This document shows, in pieces, positions 10,434 to 21,750 of a stretch of DNA of 64,000 nt. A program made the position numbers and the translations under genes. Position 1 is the stretch's first letter; every line of letters begins with the position of its first letter. The stretch lies in NCBI GenBank assembly GCA_003024785.1, contig PUQB01000495.1, forward strand, positions 107,497 to 171,496. The letters run 5' to 3'. The notes beneath the pieces were generated by a model. The model did no database searches and was not told the DNA's origin. It was given only the letters and a program-made list of their open reading frames with translations. This DNA comes from Selaginella tamariscina. Its lineage: Eukaryota > Streptophyta > Lycopodiopsida > Selaginellales > Selaginellaceae.

Positions 10434-11130
10434 TAGGAAGTATTGAATGGCATCTAGTATGATGTGCTCTTTGGGAATGAGTACAATGAGACAATTAAGA
10501 GACGTGTTATCTAAAGATTGTCGATTGAGGCACTAGAGATGGGTTGAATTTCCTGGTTTCCACATTAGTTTGTAAGAAAGGTATGTTAGCTTATCTGGTC
10601 CCTGAACTGGTCGGTGTTATGAAAGAGTACAAAGATGGTTGCGAAAGACAATGGTAAGGCTATCACACTTGGTCGCATTTGACTGAATTTGATTCCTATC
10701 GGGAATAAATTTATGTTAATAACACACCAAGTGAATGGCATTGGTAGATTGGCAAGACCTTGTTGTTACATGTGTACAGCCATGCGCCTCTGTGATCGCC
10801 TCTGGCCAGATTGACATGTTTACAAAGAACAGGGTTTTACGACTTGTACTCTTATATCGGAAAAGAGCTTGATTCCGATAAAAGTCTCATACTTAGTCTG
10901 GCGTAGCTATATACTAATGAGAGATAGGTATAGTAGCAGACCCTTATGAAAAGGGGTAATGAGAAGCACCGAGGGATGCAGAGATGTAAGCTATAATATC
11001 GTAACATGTGGAGATGTGGGACCATTGGAAAATCAAAAGAAATGCGAAGGTGTTTGGTCAAGCATTTGAGAAGTGCTTGTTGTGGTTAGACGACAGAGGT
11101 CGTCAACAGCATTTAATATTAAGGAATAAA

Positions 11131-11503
11131 GCAAGTCTTTATTTCTTGTTAACCAAGGGGCCGGCAACAACACTAACTAGAGGCCTCCAATATAAATTCT
11201 AGTTAAGTAAAGAAATTAACCATTGTGTTGTGTGCGTCGGGTGACAGACTTTGCAGACGTGCAAAAGGTCTCCAAGTGACTTCATGTCGCAGGTGGTGCC
11301 TCCGGCAGCTGGTTTAGACTCAGTGAACGACGGTTCTGAAGTACTTGGTTTCGCGTAATGCAAGGGGGGTAATAAAACTTATGTGAACTTTTGGCTGACT
11401 CCGCATAGAGTGATATGTTAGTTTTGGTTAGTTTTCTCTAACATTATCTAGTCTTGGAGTTGGACGTCAACGAGGACGTTGACATTTTCAAAGGCGGGGA
11501 GTG
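11131..11503 (+). other. 3' region shared with the autonomous element, and polypurine tract
   Basis: From about 11131 (aaggaataaagcaagtc) to the LTR, the sequence matches the region after the pol stop of the autonomous element in reverse orientation (58518-58890). The polypurine tract AAAGGCGGGGAGTG (about 11490-11503) immediately precedes the 3' LTR. Hairpins are here too, for example GTCAACG/CGTTGAC (11466-11472/11477-11483) and TTTGCA/TGCAAA (11250-11255/11260-11265). Homology starts almost exactly at the helper's pol stop codon. Confidence 0.85.
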
Positions 11504-13253
11504 TGTCATAGTTTTTACTATGACTCCCTTTACTTTGGACGTTGACTGTTGTTACCTACTGTACTATGTTGATAAGCCCTAGGTGTAGAAGAAACAGGCC
11601 CGCTTAGTGCACTTGGATATTAGTGATGGTCCGGCCGGTGTCATTAGGTATTTGCAAGAAACTCTGGGCGAAGCTAGCACTTCCATCTAGAAAACTCTTA
11701 CCTTGGTTTTCCTGTCCCGGTTGGATTAATGGCTAGTTCCGGTGAGTTCGGCATGTCGGATATGCTTAGAAATACCCCAGGTTTGACAGGTTAGGGTTTA
11801 GGGGTCGATGGATAACTCACCAAGTATGTTCCCTCTGGGAATGAGATTTCAGTGCTAGCCCACTTATGTAAACAGGAAAACAGGGGGGGGGGCCTCTGTC
11901 ACATAAATAAGGTAGTATATAGGAGTGAGGGTTCCTGGGTTCATGACTGAGCTCGTTACTCTTCTCCCGGTGCAAGCTCTAGCTTGTGTCGTCAAGGCAC
12001 AACCCTCTGTTGTGCCGCCCTAACTTCCAGATGCCAGGGGTACGTCCCACCTTCGGGGTAGCTTACCCTTAACGTTGGCGAATCCATGCCTGGGAGGTCT
12101 TGTCGGAATGCACGTTCCAAGAGGCAGAGGTTGAGGCTTGTCTCCAGCCTCCTCCTCCACGTCAAGCTAGGTGTAGCACTCACGGCCAAGCAAGGCACAT
12201 CCGTGTCCTTGTCCAACTGTGGGCGTGGGATCTTGTTTGACAGGTTCATGTACTTGGTTCCTGAGGGTTCATTGAGGGGTTCTAGAGTTGGCATTTAGGA
12301 GCCACGTTTGTGGCACTTGGTGCAACTCTTGAATCTAAGGGCTATGGCATGATAGCCCACATCGGGGAAGGCAGTGTCACATGGAGATGTGACACTGGGC
12401 TAAACGTCACATGGTACAACGCCTGAGGCACGCCCTTTGGGGTTATGTCATGGGCTTGTCGCCAAGGGGTTGGATACTTTAGCAAACAGACATGCTTGTG
12501 CTTGCACTAGGGTGCTAAGCCTTGGGCATCCGCTCAAGGGAGGTTAGGTCTCATAACTAGGTGTGCTTTGGCACACTTGGCTAGGGGAGTGTTCTCCTTG
12601 GAATTCAAGGGTTGAACAACCTAAACATGTTAGCAGAGCCCTTTCGTGAGGCACTCGCAAGGTCATGTGCTTAGGGTTATCCCAAACCTAGCCTTAGGGA
12701 GTTTGCTTAGCAGAACACTCGTGTCCGCCTACGGCGCACACTCGTGTACTAACCCTAGGTCTAGGGTATAACTTGGCCACTCAAACCCTTAGGGGTTAGT
12801 CGTGGTTCAGGGTACCCCTTGTCGCCCTAAAGGGGTTGTACTCCCGGATGAGGGTGATTCCTCAAGGGGTAAGTGACGATGCCTTAGCTCTGTCAGGGGT
12901 ATGTGTGGAACACACGTCTCCTTGATGGGGGTTAGGGCATGAGCCTGTCTAGGTCTTCTAGGGCAAGACCCTAAGTCAACTAGGGTTATCCCTCAAGGGT
13001 TTTGGGGGCAGACACTCTAGGGAGACTTAGGCTAAACCCTAAGTCAACTAGGGTTATCCCTCAAGGGTTCTGGGGGCAGACATTCTAGGGAGACTTAGGC
13101 TAAACCCTAAGTCTCCTGTCCACTTGGGCATTAGAGTCTAACCCTAGGGGTCGTTGGGGTTGTTCTGGGAAACTTAGCGTTGCTCACACAGGGTGATGAC
13201 GCCAAATGGCCACTTGGCAGCCACGTGTTGGCCCTTTGGGTTAAACTCTGACA
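11504..13253 (+). repeat. 3' LTR of the non-autonomous element
   Basis: This LTR is 1,750 bp, TGTCATAG to CTCTGACA, and collinear with 6066-7758. It keeps a segment (about 12740-12817, tgtactaaccctagg... to ...gggtacccc) that the 5' LTR has lost. It has the same terminal hairpin, G run, hairpin pairs and 68-bp tandem units. Confidence 0.92.
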
Positions 13254-13258
13254 GTTGA
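13254..13258 (+). other. Target-site duplication, right copy (GTTGA)
   Basis: This is an exact copy of 6061-6065, directly after the CTCTGACA end of the 3' LTR. Confidence 0.92.
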
Positions 13259-15220
13259 AATCGTTAATGATTTCTTTTGTTTGGTCTAAGGATTGCAAGT
13301 AGGCATTTGCAGATCTCAAAGAGTTGTTGACGACTCCTCCAGTTTTGGCGTACCCGGATTACATCCGTCCTTTCATCTTGCGTGTAGATGCTTCTGACAT
13401 TGGCCTCGGGGGCGTATTGATGCAGGAGAGTACGAGCGTTCCTGGCCAACGACATCCCATTGTGTACATTAGCCGTAGATTGCAGCCAACAGAGGTGAAT
13501 TACTCCACGACATAATAGGAGTGTCTAGCAGCAGTTTGGGGTTTTGAGAAGCTCCATGCCGCGGACGTTGTTGGAAGGCGATCATGCAGCAGTCACTTCA
13601 TTGTTGAAGCAAAAGAATTTGATTGGGCGTACTGCTTGGTGGGCCTTGAAACTTCAAATTTACGACTTTGAAGTTGTTCATCGCCCATGAAGTTCTATGG
13701 CTGATGCTGATGCTCTTTCTTGGGCTCCTCTTCCACCGTCTCTCTCTTTTGTTGCCCCATAGGAACCAGTTGTTCCAGCTTCAGTGAACTTTTTGGACGA
13801 AGATTCCGTACCATCAGTAGTTGCTGTGTTTGACATTCAGTGTCCATAGAATGCAGAGTTAGATTTGCCGTCTTTGGATGAGGTTCGGGAAGCTCAAAAT
13901 GTTGATCCGTGGATTCGAAGGCTTCGTGATGGGTTTGAGAATCCTGCATCACTTGCTGATGACTTGCCTTTCAGGCATTTACATTCGTAGTATCGCCTTC
14001 ATGATGACCTTCTTTATTTTGTGGGGACTGATCCAGATGATCCTTTACGGTTGGTGGTGCCTTCAATCTTCATTCCACGCTTCCTCCATGCTTACCATGA
14101 CTCTCCTATTCTTGGCGGGCACATGGGACATCGTCGGGTGATGGAGAAGCTGCGCAGATCTTTCTATTGGCCGGAGTTGCGAGGAGATGTGATTCGGTAT
14201 GTGCGTAGTTGTGTGTGGTGCCAAGCTCGCAATACTCCCCCATGTGCTTCGGAAGGACGGTTGGAGTCAATTGCAGTTTCTCGTCCGTTTGAATTGGTGG
14301 CATTTGATTTAATGGGACCTTTTTCACGGTCAACTGCTAGCAACGAGTACGTTAGTATTGCTTCTGATTACCTAACTCATTGGGTAAAAGTTGGTGTTCT
14401 TGCTAGTGCGACTGCTTCTGCTGTTGGTCAGTTTCTCCTGAATCGGGTCGTGTTTCAGCATTCTTGTCTGGAGCGAATTCTCTCGGATAATGGTCATGCA
14501 TTTATGGTTGAGGCATTTCATGTTTTGACATCTCGATTAGGGATACGCCACACTTTCACAAGTACTTATCATCCTTAGACAGATGGTTTAATGGAACGGC
14601 TCGACAGAACCTTCAAAGGGATGATCGCGAAGTATGTGAACTTTCAACATTTGGATTGGGATGGTTATGTGCCGTTTCTTCGATATGCTTATGTCATTGA
14701 GTTCAAAGTTCCATTGGTACTTCCCCATATAAGCTCTTGTATAGTCATGACCCGTGTTGCCAACGGAGTTGGGTTTGCCTTCTCGGTTACCACGAGCTGC
14801 TGATGCTAGGTCGTGGGATCGGTATCTAACAAGCATTCTTCCATTAGTTCGTGCGGAGTAAGCAGAACACTTGGGCTGCGTACAAGTAGGACAACAACAA
14901 CGCTACAACTCGCATCATCGTCCTCCTACGGAGTACAAGGTTGATGAACTGGTGTTGGTTTGTTTTCCTAAGCTTACGGTACGTGGTTTAGTTAAGAGTC
15001 TCCTTCCTTAGTGAAAAGGAATGTATCGAGTGCTACGGCAAGTAGGGCCACAGGTTTATGAGGTTCGACACGACATTCAACCCGATCCTCCGGAGATTGT
15101 ACATGTACAATGGTTGAAGCATTTTGTGCAACAGGAACAAGTTGTGCCGCCTACAGATCCACCAGTGCCTCCTCATGATGTTTCTCCAGATTCGGGCCCG
15201 TCTACAAGAGAACCCTAACC
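13259..15220 (+). pseudogene. RNase H and integrase remnant of the decayed Ty3 element (3' part of split pol)
   Basis: This continues pol after the nested insertion. RNase H begins with ILRVDASDIGLGGVL (about 13375-13420). The integrase zinc region (HMGHRRV ... SCVWCQ, about 14120-14225) and catalytic core (FDLMGP, LSDNGH, then MERL after a stop) give the D, D, E triad. The C-terminal GPY/F-like tail (RVLRQVGPQVYEV) runs to about 15218. Stops within RNase H (about 13513) and before the catalytic Glu (about 14577), plus frame changes, make it inactive. Confidence 0.85.
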
Positions 15221-15250
15221 AACTTACACCCTTCCGAGAGGAGGGGATGA

Positions 15251-15410
15251 TGTAAGATCCACGTGTACGGCTGCATGTGCACATACTATTATTAATGTAG
15301 TGGATTTTGATAGCCGTCGATTGGATTCAATCTGGACCACTCGTTCTTGTATATAAGTTAATGTTTCTAAACTAATGGATATACACATTTCTATATTCCG
15401 AGCTCTCACA
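15251..15410 (+). repeat. 3' LTR of the decayed Ty3 element
   Basis: This LTR is 160 bp, TGTAAGATCCACG to GAGCTCTCACA, with a single TATATAAG (about 15350-15357). It is preceded by a purine-rich AGAGGAGGGGATGA tract (15237-15250). It ends only 224 bp before the UCHL5 start codon, so its TATA element could act on that gene. Confidence 0.87.
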
Positions 15411-15602
15411 AAACCTATTTAGAATTTCATTTTTATATACATTATATAAAAGCATAAATTTCTACGTATATATGATCTAATTATTTACATATTTAAATAT
15501 ATTTTAAACATATATTTATAACACAAATAATAGCCGTTGATCTGGTATCAAGAGAATATGCTAGAATATAGCCGTCAGAAGCATAAATTATAAACATGCC
15601 CT

Positions 15603-15622
15603 GTTTTAGGGCTTGTTTAGGG
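15603..15622 (+). promoter_or_regulatory. Telo-box-like pair upstream of UCHL5
   Basis: GTTTTAGGG and GTTTAGGGTT occur within the 31 bp before the ATG at 15634. This resembles the motifs before YJU2 and WDR70. The function is inferred from plant promoter knowledge. Confidence 0.45.
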
Positions 15623-15633
15623 TTCTTGCAGCC

Positions 15634-15879
15634 ATGTCGTGGTGCACAATTGAATCCGACCCAGGTACGCAATCTCTCCTAATGAAAATGCTGCGTGTAT
15701 TTTGCGTGTATGCGCGCGCGTGTGTATTCGTGTGTATTTTGAGTGTATGCGTGTGTATGTGTAGCGGGATTTGATACTGTAGTTATAGGTGTTTTCACGG
15801 AGCTCATACAGCAGATGCAAGTGAAGGGTGTACAGGTAATACAAAATGCGTATCATTTTTCCCTTTATGTATTTGCTAA

Positions 15880-15944
<65 letters not shown>

Positions 15945-18259
15945 AAATATATATATTCATTCCTGTGGCGTAGAACTTATATTATTAACAATGGTTTCCT
16001 ACATATATCTTACTTGTTTCAACGACAATCAAAACGTATTACGAAAACTGTATGTGTACGTATGTATATGCATATATACATATATATGTAATGCATATAC
16101 AATATATATGTATTTATACGTATACATAACAACTTTCTTGAACAAAATTTCTTTTGCAGGTTGAGGAGCTCTATAGCTTGGACTTAGAGTCCCTTCAATT
16201 GCTCCGGTACGTTCTACACACACATATATGCACACACACATACATACGTATGTACTTTTGTGCCTGTGTATATCTCATACGTAACAACACGCCTATATCT
16301 TTGTAACTTGCTTACTGAGATTTAATAAGCGTGGTATATATCTATGTTACAGGCCGGTTTATGGGCTAATCTTTCTGTTTAAGTGGCGACCAGGAGAGAC
16401 CGACACTCGACCGGTCATCAAAGACCACAAATCAAACCTCTTCTTTGCAAGCCAGGTTCACACATACATATACACATAAATATAATACAAGCTGGTTGTT
16501 ATCTTTCATATAGTTACTCAACCGCGCACTTACAAACACACACAAATATGTATATATACATATGGGTTATGTAGTTTTCTCACAGGTCATAAATAATGCG
16601 TGTGCAACACAAGCAATACTTTCAATTCTAATGAATGGACCGGAGATTGACATTGGTCCAGAACTAACCATGCTACGCGATTTTACTAAGGAGTTCCCTC
16701 CAGAACTTAAAGGTATATACACATAAATGCATACATACGTATATGTGTGTGTATATTTTATGTGTACAGGTTTAGCGATAAACAACAGTGAGGCAATACG
16801 GACAGCCCATAATAGTTTTGCACGGCCTGAGCCTTTTGTACCAGATGAGCAAAAACCCGCTGAGAAAGACGACGATGTTTATCACTTTATTAGCTATTTA
16901 CCTGTTGACGGAGTTTTATATGAACTCGACGGCCTCAAAGAAGGTGCAACATATACAAACCTTGATATCATATTTCTATAACTTACATATTCATGTGTAT
17001 TCAACTTCTCTCTCTCTCTCTCTCGTGTGTATGTACGCTTGTGTCCCTGGGTCTGTTTCTAGGCATTATTACATGTATGCTTTATGTAACTATAACACGC
17101 TTGATACACACACACTCCACACCCGAGAGAGAGAGAGAGAGCACACAGTCCAATATCTTTGCGTGTATGTATTATATGCATATATCTAACTTAGTTGTGA
17201 AGATATATAACACGCACGCACTATTAACAGGGCCAATAAGTTTGGGAGAGTGTGGGGACAGTGGACCGGATAGTATGGAGTGGCTTAGGATGGTTCAGCC
17301 AGTAATTCAGGAGAGGATTGAGAAGTATGCAAAGAGTGAGATCAGGTTTAACTTAATGGCCGTGATTAAGAACAGGAAAGATATGTATAACGAGCAGATT
17401 GCTGAGCTGGAGAAACATAAGGCCGAGATTGAAGAGTCCATGGACATCGACGGTCAGTAACTTTTCATACATACAAGTATTCTACACACACACGTGTGTG
17501 TGTGTAGAATACTTGTATGCATTGTAGATATTCATGCATTCAGTATATATAAGACATGCTTAAGTTAATGCATACAGAAGAATGTTTATATATTTAAATT
17601 TAGTTGCACTCTCTCTCCACATATTTCAACTATGTTTATATATATATATATATATATATCCGGCATCTGCTGTATGCATGTTAATCTCTATGTTTATCTC
17701 TGGAATTGCATAATAATTATCTAATGTAACTTATAAGTATATGAGGTTATGCTAATGTTTGTATATATTATGGACACACACACACACATTTGCACATAAC
17801 ATATGTACAGCTCACATACACTCCACTATATATATAGCTAATTGTGTTCAAATAACCTCTCTCTCTCTCACACACATATATATACACACATTGTTCTATA
17901 AATATATATATCCATGCATATATGAAAATCCGCATGTACACGCACATATGCATAGAAACTAATATATAGCATATTGTAACGTGAAAAGAAATGTTAATCA
18001 TAAATAAATAGTCATATCTAAATATAATTGATTTATTAATTTCTGTAATTTAGGAAATACGGAAGTACACGAGATGGAAGCAGAGATTGTGAGGTTAACA
18101 GAGAAGATTGCAATGGAGGAGGAGAAGTTTAAGAAGTGGAAGACGGAGAATATTCGGCGTAAACACAATTATATTCCGTTTTTGTTTAACTTCTTAAAGA
18201 TTTTAGCTGAGAAGAAACAGCTTAAGCCCCTTATTGAAAAGGCCAGGCAGAAAACATAA
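15634..18259 (+). CDS. UCHL5: Ubiquitin C-terminal hydrolase, UCHL5/UCH37 type
   Basis: This is a cysteine protease of family C12 that removes ubiquitin. UCH37 homologues act on the proteasome cap, and plant UCH1/UCH2 affect auxin-related growth. Eight exons join in frame: 15634-15664, 15789-15835, 16160-16206, 16353-16455, 16586-16712, 16770-16943, 17231-17452 and 18054-18259, giving 318 residues, close to the family length. The oxyanion Gln is in FFASQ (about Q76) and the catalytic Cys in NNACATQ (C82). The catalytic His is in VYHFISY (about H157) and the Asp in LYELDGLK (about D172). The coiled C-terminal half carries the UCH37-type ULD end ([16 protein letters not shown]...LKPLIEKA). No frame break was found. 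A Ty3 LTR ends 224 bp upstream of the start. Confidence 0.95.
15882..15941 (+). repeat. (AG)n microsatellite in UCHL5 intron 2
   Basis: An uninterrupted run of about 30 AG units lies 46 bp after the exon 2 donor. Purine-pyrimidine mirror tracts like this can form triplex DNA. Similar tracts recur in other introns of this window. Confidence 0.95.
17470..17519 (+). repeat. 24-bp near-perfect inverted repeat in UCHL5 intron 7
   Basis: Starting 18 bp after the exon 7 donor, CATACAAGTATTCTAC plus a CA run pairs with a GT run plus GTAGAATACTTGTATG. The arms are 24 nt with a 2-nt centre. It has grown from a short CA/GT core but extends 16 bp into unique sequence on each side. In pre-mRNA it would form a strong hairpin near the 5' splice site. 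Confidence 0.9.
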
Positions 18260-19025
18260 TGTTTAATTTAATTTATGTTTTAATTAATTAATTTCATTAA
18301 TTTGTTTTAACTAATTTACAATTTATATATGGAGGGAGTATTAACATAAACTATATTTTTAAATTTTGTAAATATCAATATTTATATACAATCCACTCTG
18401 GTTTAAATAATTATCTTACATTTACATCCGTAATGAGTATATTAATAGTTAATTAAGTTAATATATTATTAATTTTAATTAATTTGTTTAAAAAATCATT
18501 TTATTATTTCTTTTTATATTTCAAAAAATCCATCAATACGTATATACTTATTTTATTAAGTTTTTTTTTAATTAATTTCATTAGAATACATTTTAAAGTG
18601 TTAACTAATTAATATATTTATTGAATACATAAAATTATATTATTTATGCGGTAACTATATAACTTTTATAAATAATTGAATTGAATTGAATATTAAATAT
18701 ATAATTAAATAATTTGGTTAACTTTCAATATTTTAGCTTTATTAAATTAATTTTTCTTAGAATAAATAGCATTCTTTATTTTAAGTATAACTACTAGGCA
18801 AATAATGTATGAATAATGTATATATATAATAATAATAAATTAGATTGTAAATTAAAAGAATACATATACATATATTTTAACGTGCAAAGGAATTCCATTT
18901 TTAAATACTCCTAAGAATAATCATAGTTATGCATACATATATAATTTATTTATTTATATAATTTTATTTCGTATAAGTAATATTTTAATATTTGGTAATT
19001 TAGTAATTTATACCAATATATATGT

Positions 19026-19070
<45 letters not shown>

Positions 19071-19205
19071 TTATGTTTATAACATAAAGCGCTTGTTTAA
19101 TAATAAGCTTTTTCCCTTTATTAATATATATTACTGGATTAATGTATTTAATAATTAAATATTCTATAACAGAGTTTAGGGTTTTTTCTAGGGTTTTCTC
19201 TCGAG
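18260..19205. other. AT-rich intergenic region between UCHL5 and WDR70
   Basis: No gene is visible. It holds the UCHL5 3' UTR, a (TA)n run at about 19030-19067, and the WDR70 promoter. Two telo-box-like motifs (GTTTAGGGTTTTTT at about 19174-19187 and CTAGGGTTTTC at about 19189-19199) sit just before the WDR70 ATG. Confidence 0.6.
19174..19199 (+). promoter_or_regulatory. Telo-box-like pair upstream of WDR70
   Basis: Two AAACCCTA-complement motifs in the 32 bp before the ATG at 19206 match the arrangement seen before UCHL5 and YJU2. The role is inferred. Confidence 0.5.
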
Positions 19206-21702
19206 ATGTCTTCCGATGAGGACGACGCGCAGGAGATGGTAAGTCCCTCTCTCGCACACACCATGCACGCACACACAACCTCTAATTTCTTCAACTGCAG
19301 GCTCAAATGCGTGCAATGGCCAAAGCACAGAATCGATCCAATGGTATGTCTGTAAACAATCCAGCGGCAATGGTAAGTCCAAAATTCTTGTAATGGACAA
19401 TAGATAATATACTTGATATAATAAGCTATTTGTGAACTAATGTATATGTATATACACGTACAATTGAATTATATATCAAATATTCGGTAACCTATATTGC
19501 AAACACACGAAAGTTCTATACGTTGGTAACCATATGATCTTTATATATGGTATTACCCATATAGTTCATTGTGTGTATGTGTGGCGCGTGTGGAGTTATA
19601 ATCTAATACGTTCGTAGCATATAATCTTTATTTTTATTTTAATGTATATATATATATATATATATATATGAGTGAGAATACGTTCGTGGATATATATATG
19701 TACGTATACCTCTCTCTAAATAAATCTCATATAAAGTGAATAGGAGAAGTCCACAAAAACTGACCCAACTTGTGTTATAGGAAGAGTTTTACGAAGAAGA
19801 CCAGTTAAGAGCATTCTTCCCAACGTCCTTCGGTAGACAACATGAGGAACAAGCACCGGAAGAAGTTCACTCACGGACAAGACGTGAAGAGAGTCTGGAG
19901 AGATCATCTAAGGAATCAAGACAGCGAATATCCGAGGATCTGGAGTGAAAATATCCGCAGGATCCAGTCAACAAGAAAGTTCCCGAGGTTGGTCCACCTA
20001 GGCCTCCTACGAACGAAGGTGAAGATCCTGAGCCGACAAACGAAAATGGAGAGCTGGTTGGTCCCTAGGTCTCCCGATGACGAAGATGAAGTGTTGGTTG
20101 GTCCACTAGGCCTCCCCAAGTGACAGGCAAGCGTTATACTTCAGTGCAATATACATTTAAACTCATATTGCTAGTTATGCTTACTAAGTACATAGACAGT
20201 ACTTACGAATCAACTAATAACTACTATTTTGTGTTCAGAGACTTATTGGACCTCAACTACAAGAGAGTAGTGATGAAGAAGAGGACGAAGATGAGTATTT
20301 CGTTCCTTTGAGTAATGAAGTTACATTGGGAGGACATACCAAGGTAAAGTAATGCTTATATAGGTCATGGTATATATTACTGTCCCTATAATATGTATTC
20401 TAATGTGATTAATTACTATACATGTGTGTTCAAGAGTTACAAGCTTGTGTTAAATTATGTTTATTCAAACATAGTAACACCTGTATGTTTGAAGGTTGTA
20501 TCTGCACTGGCTATTGATCCATCTGGATCCAGAGTATTGACAGGAAGCTACGATTATACGATCCGTATGTACGATTTCCAAGGAATGGATGCCGTCTAAA
20601 CTCATTCAGGCAAGTTGAACCCTTTGAAGGCCATCAAGTTCGAGCAATAAGCTGGAGCCCGTCCGCAGACCGATTCCTTGCAGTAACTGGTTCGGCAAAA
20701 GCAAAGGTAACTTATATATATTCATAAACATGCATATTTATATATAGAGATGCACTATAAGCAGTTCTTATGCAAGCATACGTGTGTGCATGGATAATAT
20801 ATAATGCATATACACATACGCATAATAACTAGATGAAGATACATACATATATGGAGCGTGTAGACATTAAAGTATTTTATATATATGTATGTACTGTATA
20901 TATTTGAATGTAGAGAGTATTTTTTAATATGCTTACACCATTATACCTCCTTTTTACAGATATATGACAGAGACGGACTTACACTGGGGAGTTTGTGAAA
21001 GGGACATGTATATACGGGATCTCAAACACACTAGTGGGCACATATCCGGTTTGACGGCTGGTCATTGGCATCCAAACGAGAAGAATACAATCTTAACCTC
21101 TTCAGAAGACGGCTCAATACGTATATGGGACGTCACAGACTTCAAAGCTCAGAAACAGGTACAAGATATATACAATAGACGACAACATCACCATATATAC
21201 ATTATTATGTAATTTATTTTAACTTTCTGTTTTCCATATATTAGGTAATAAAGCCTAAGCTTGCAGGCCAGGTCGAGTTGCTGTGACTACTTGTGCATGG
21301 GGATTAGAAGGGAAGTCCGTTGTAGGCGGCTTAGCAGATGGTTCTATTCAGGTGACGTGTCTTTGTATATGTATTATATAAAGTTACCCTCTTATATCTC
21401 TGTATTGTCAATGTTCAAGAAATTACACTGAAGGGAAGGATGTTTAACACGGTTAAACGATTGCAGATTTGGAATATTAAATCGGGTTGGGGAACACGGC
21501 CGGATAAATACATAGAGAAAGCTCATGCACCAGGTGAGGAAGTGACTGGAATATGCTTTTCACCGGATGGAAACACAATGGTTTCAAGAAGCACGGACTC
21601 TACTATGAAAGTAAGTATATATAAAATCTAATGTATAGCTGTAACACACACACACACACACACACAAAGGGGTGGGGGAGCAAATACACATATATAGTGT
21701 TT

Positions 21703-21750
<48 letters not shown>

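Larger units (their letters stand above)
7921..10890 (+). other. Dense array of distinct hairpins filling the element interior
   Basis: This 3-kb stretch has no supportable ORF but is packed with different inverted repeats every 30-80 nt. Perfect stems of 8-10 bp with short loops, read by eye: 7966-7974/7979-7987, 8059-8067/8076-8084, 8443-8451/8457-8465, 8636-8644/8654-8662, 9109-9118/9122-9131, 9386-9393/9403-9410, 9572-9579/9589-9596, 9644-9651/9658-9665, 9698-9706/9712-9720, 9723-9732/9736-9745, 10255-10262/10268-10275, 10392-10399/10415-10422 and 10855-10862/10873-10880. Many more have 6-7 bp or include G-T pairs (for example 7921-7929/7933-7941, 8494-8502/8514-8522 and 9452-9458/9467-9473). 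By a simple estimate only about one 8-bp stem with a loop of 3-20 nt is expected by chance in 3 kb. Stem sequences differ from one another, so this is not a tandem repeat. Function is unknown; a structured genomic RNA (packaging, dimerisation) or small-RNA source is inferred. Confidence 0.75.
6066..13253 (+). mobile_element. Young non-autonomous LTR retrotransposon (LARD-like), hairpin-rich
   Basis: A complete element is bounded by direct LTRs (6066-7758 and 11504-13253) that start TGTCATAG and end CTCTAACA or CTCTGACA. A perfect 5-bp target duplication GTTGA flanks it (6061-6065 and 13254-13258). A primer-binding site and a polypurine tract abut the LTRs. The 3,745-bp interior has no gag, protease, RT or integrase, so this is a large retrotransposon derivative that must be mobilised in trans. 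Its leader, primer-binding site, last 400 bp and LTR ends match the autonomous chromodomain element at 57548-64000, the obvious candidate helper. The two LTRs are very similar apart from a deletion of about 60-70 bp in the 5' copy, so insertion was recent. Confidence 0.93.
3323..15410 (+). mobile_element. Decayed Ty3 (Gypsy) LTR retrotransposon, split by a nested element
   Basis: This is a Ty3 element on the + strand with short LTRs (3323-3550 and 15251-15410). Both begin TGTAAGAT and end GAGCTCTTACA or GAGCTCTCACA. Between them lie, in order, gag with a CCHC knuckle, an aspartic protease, reverse transcriptase, then after the 6066-13253 insertion RNase H and integrase. Without the nested insert and its target duplication the element is about 4.9 kb. 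Many stops and frame shifts make it non-coding today. The five bases flanking it (aaaat on the left, aaacc on the right) do not form a clean target duplication. Its C-terminal integrase tail (GPQVYEV...PPEIVHVQWLKHF) is of the GPY/F type, and I see no chromodomain. Confidence 0.88.
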
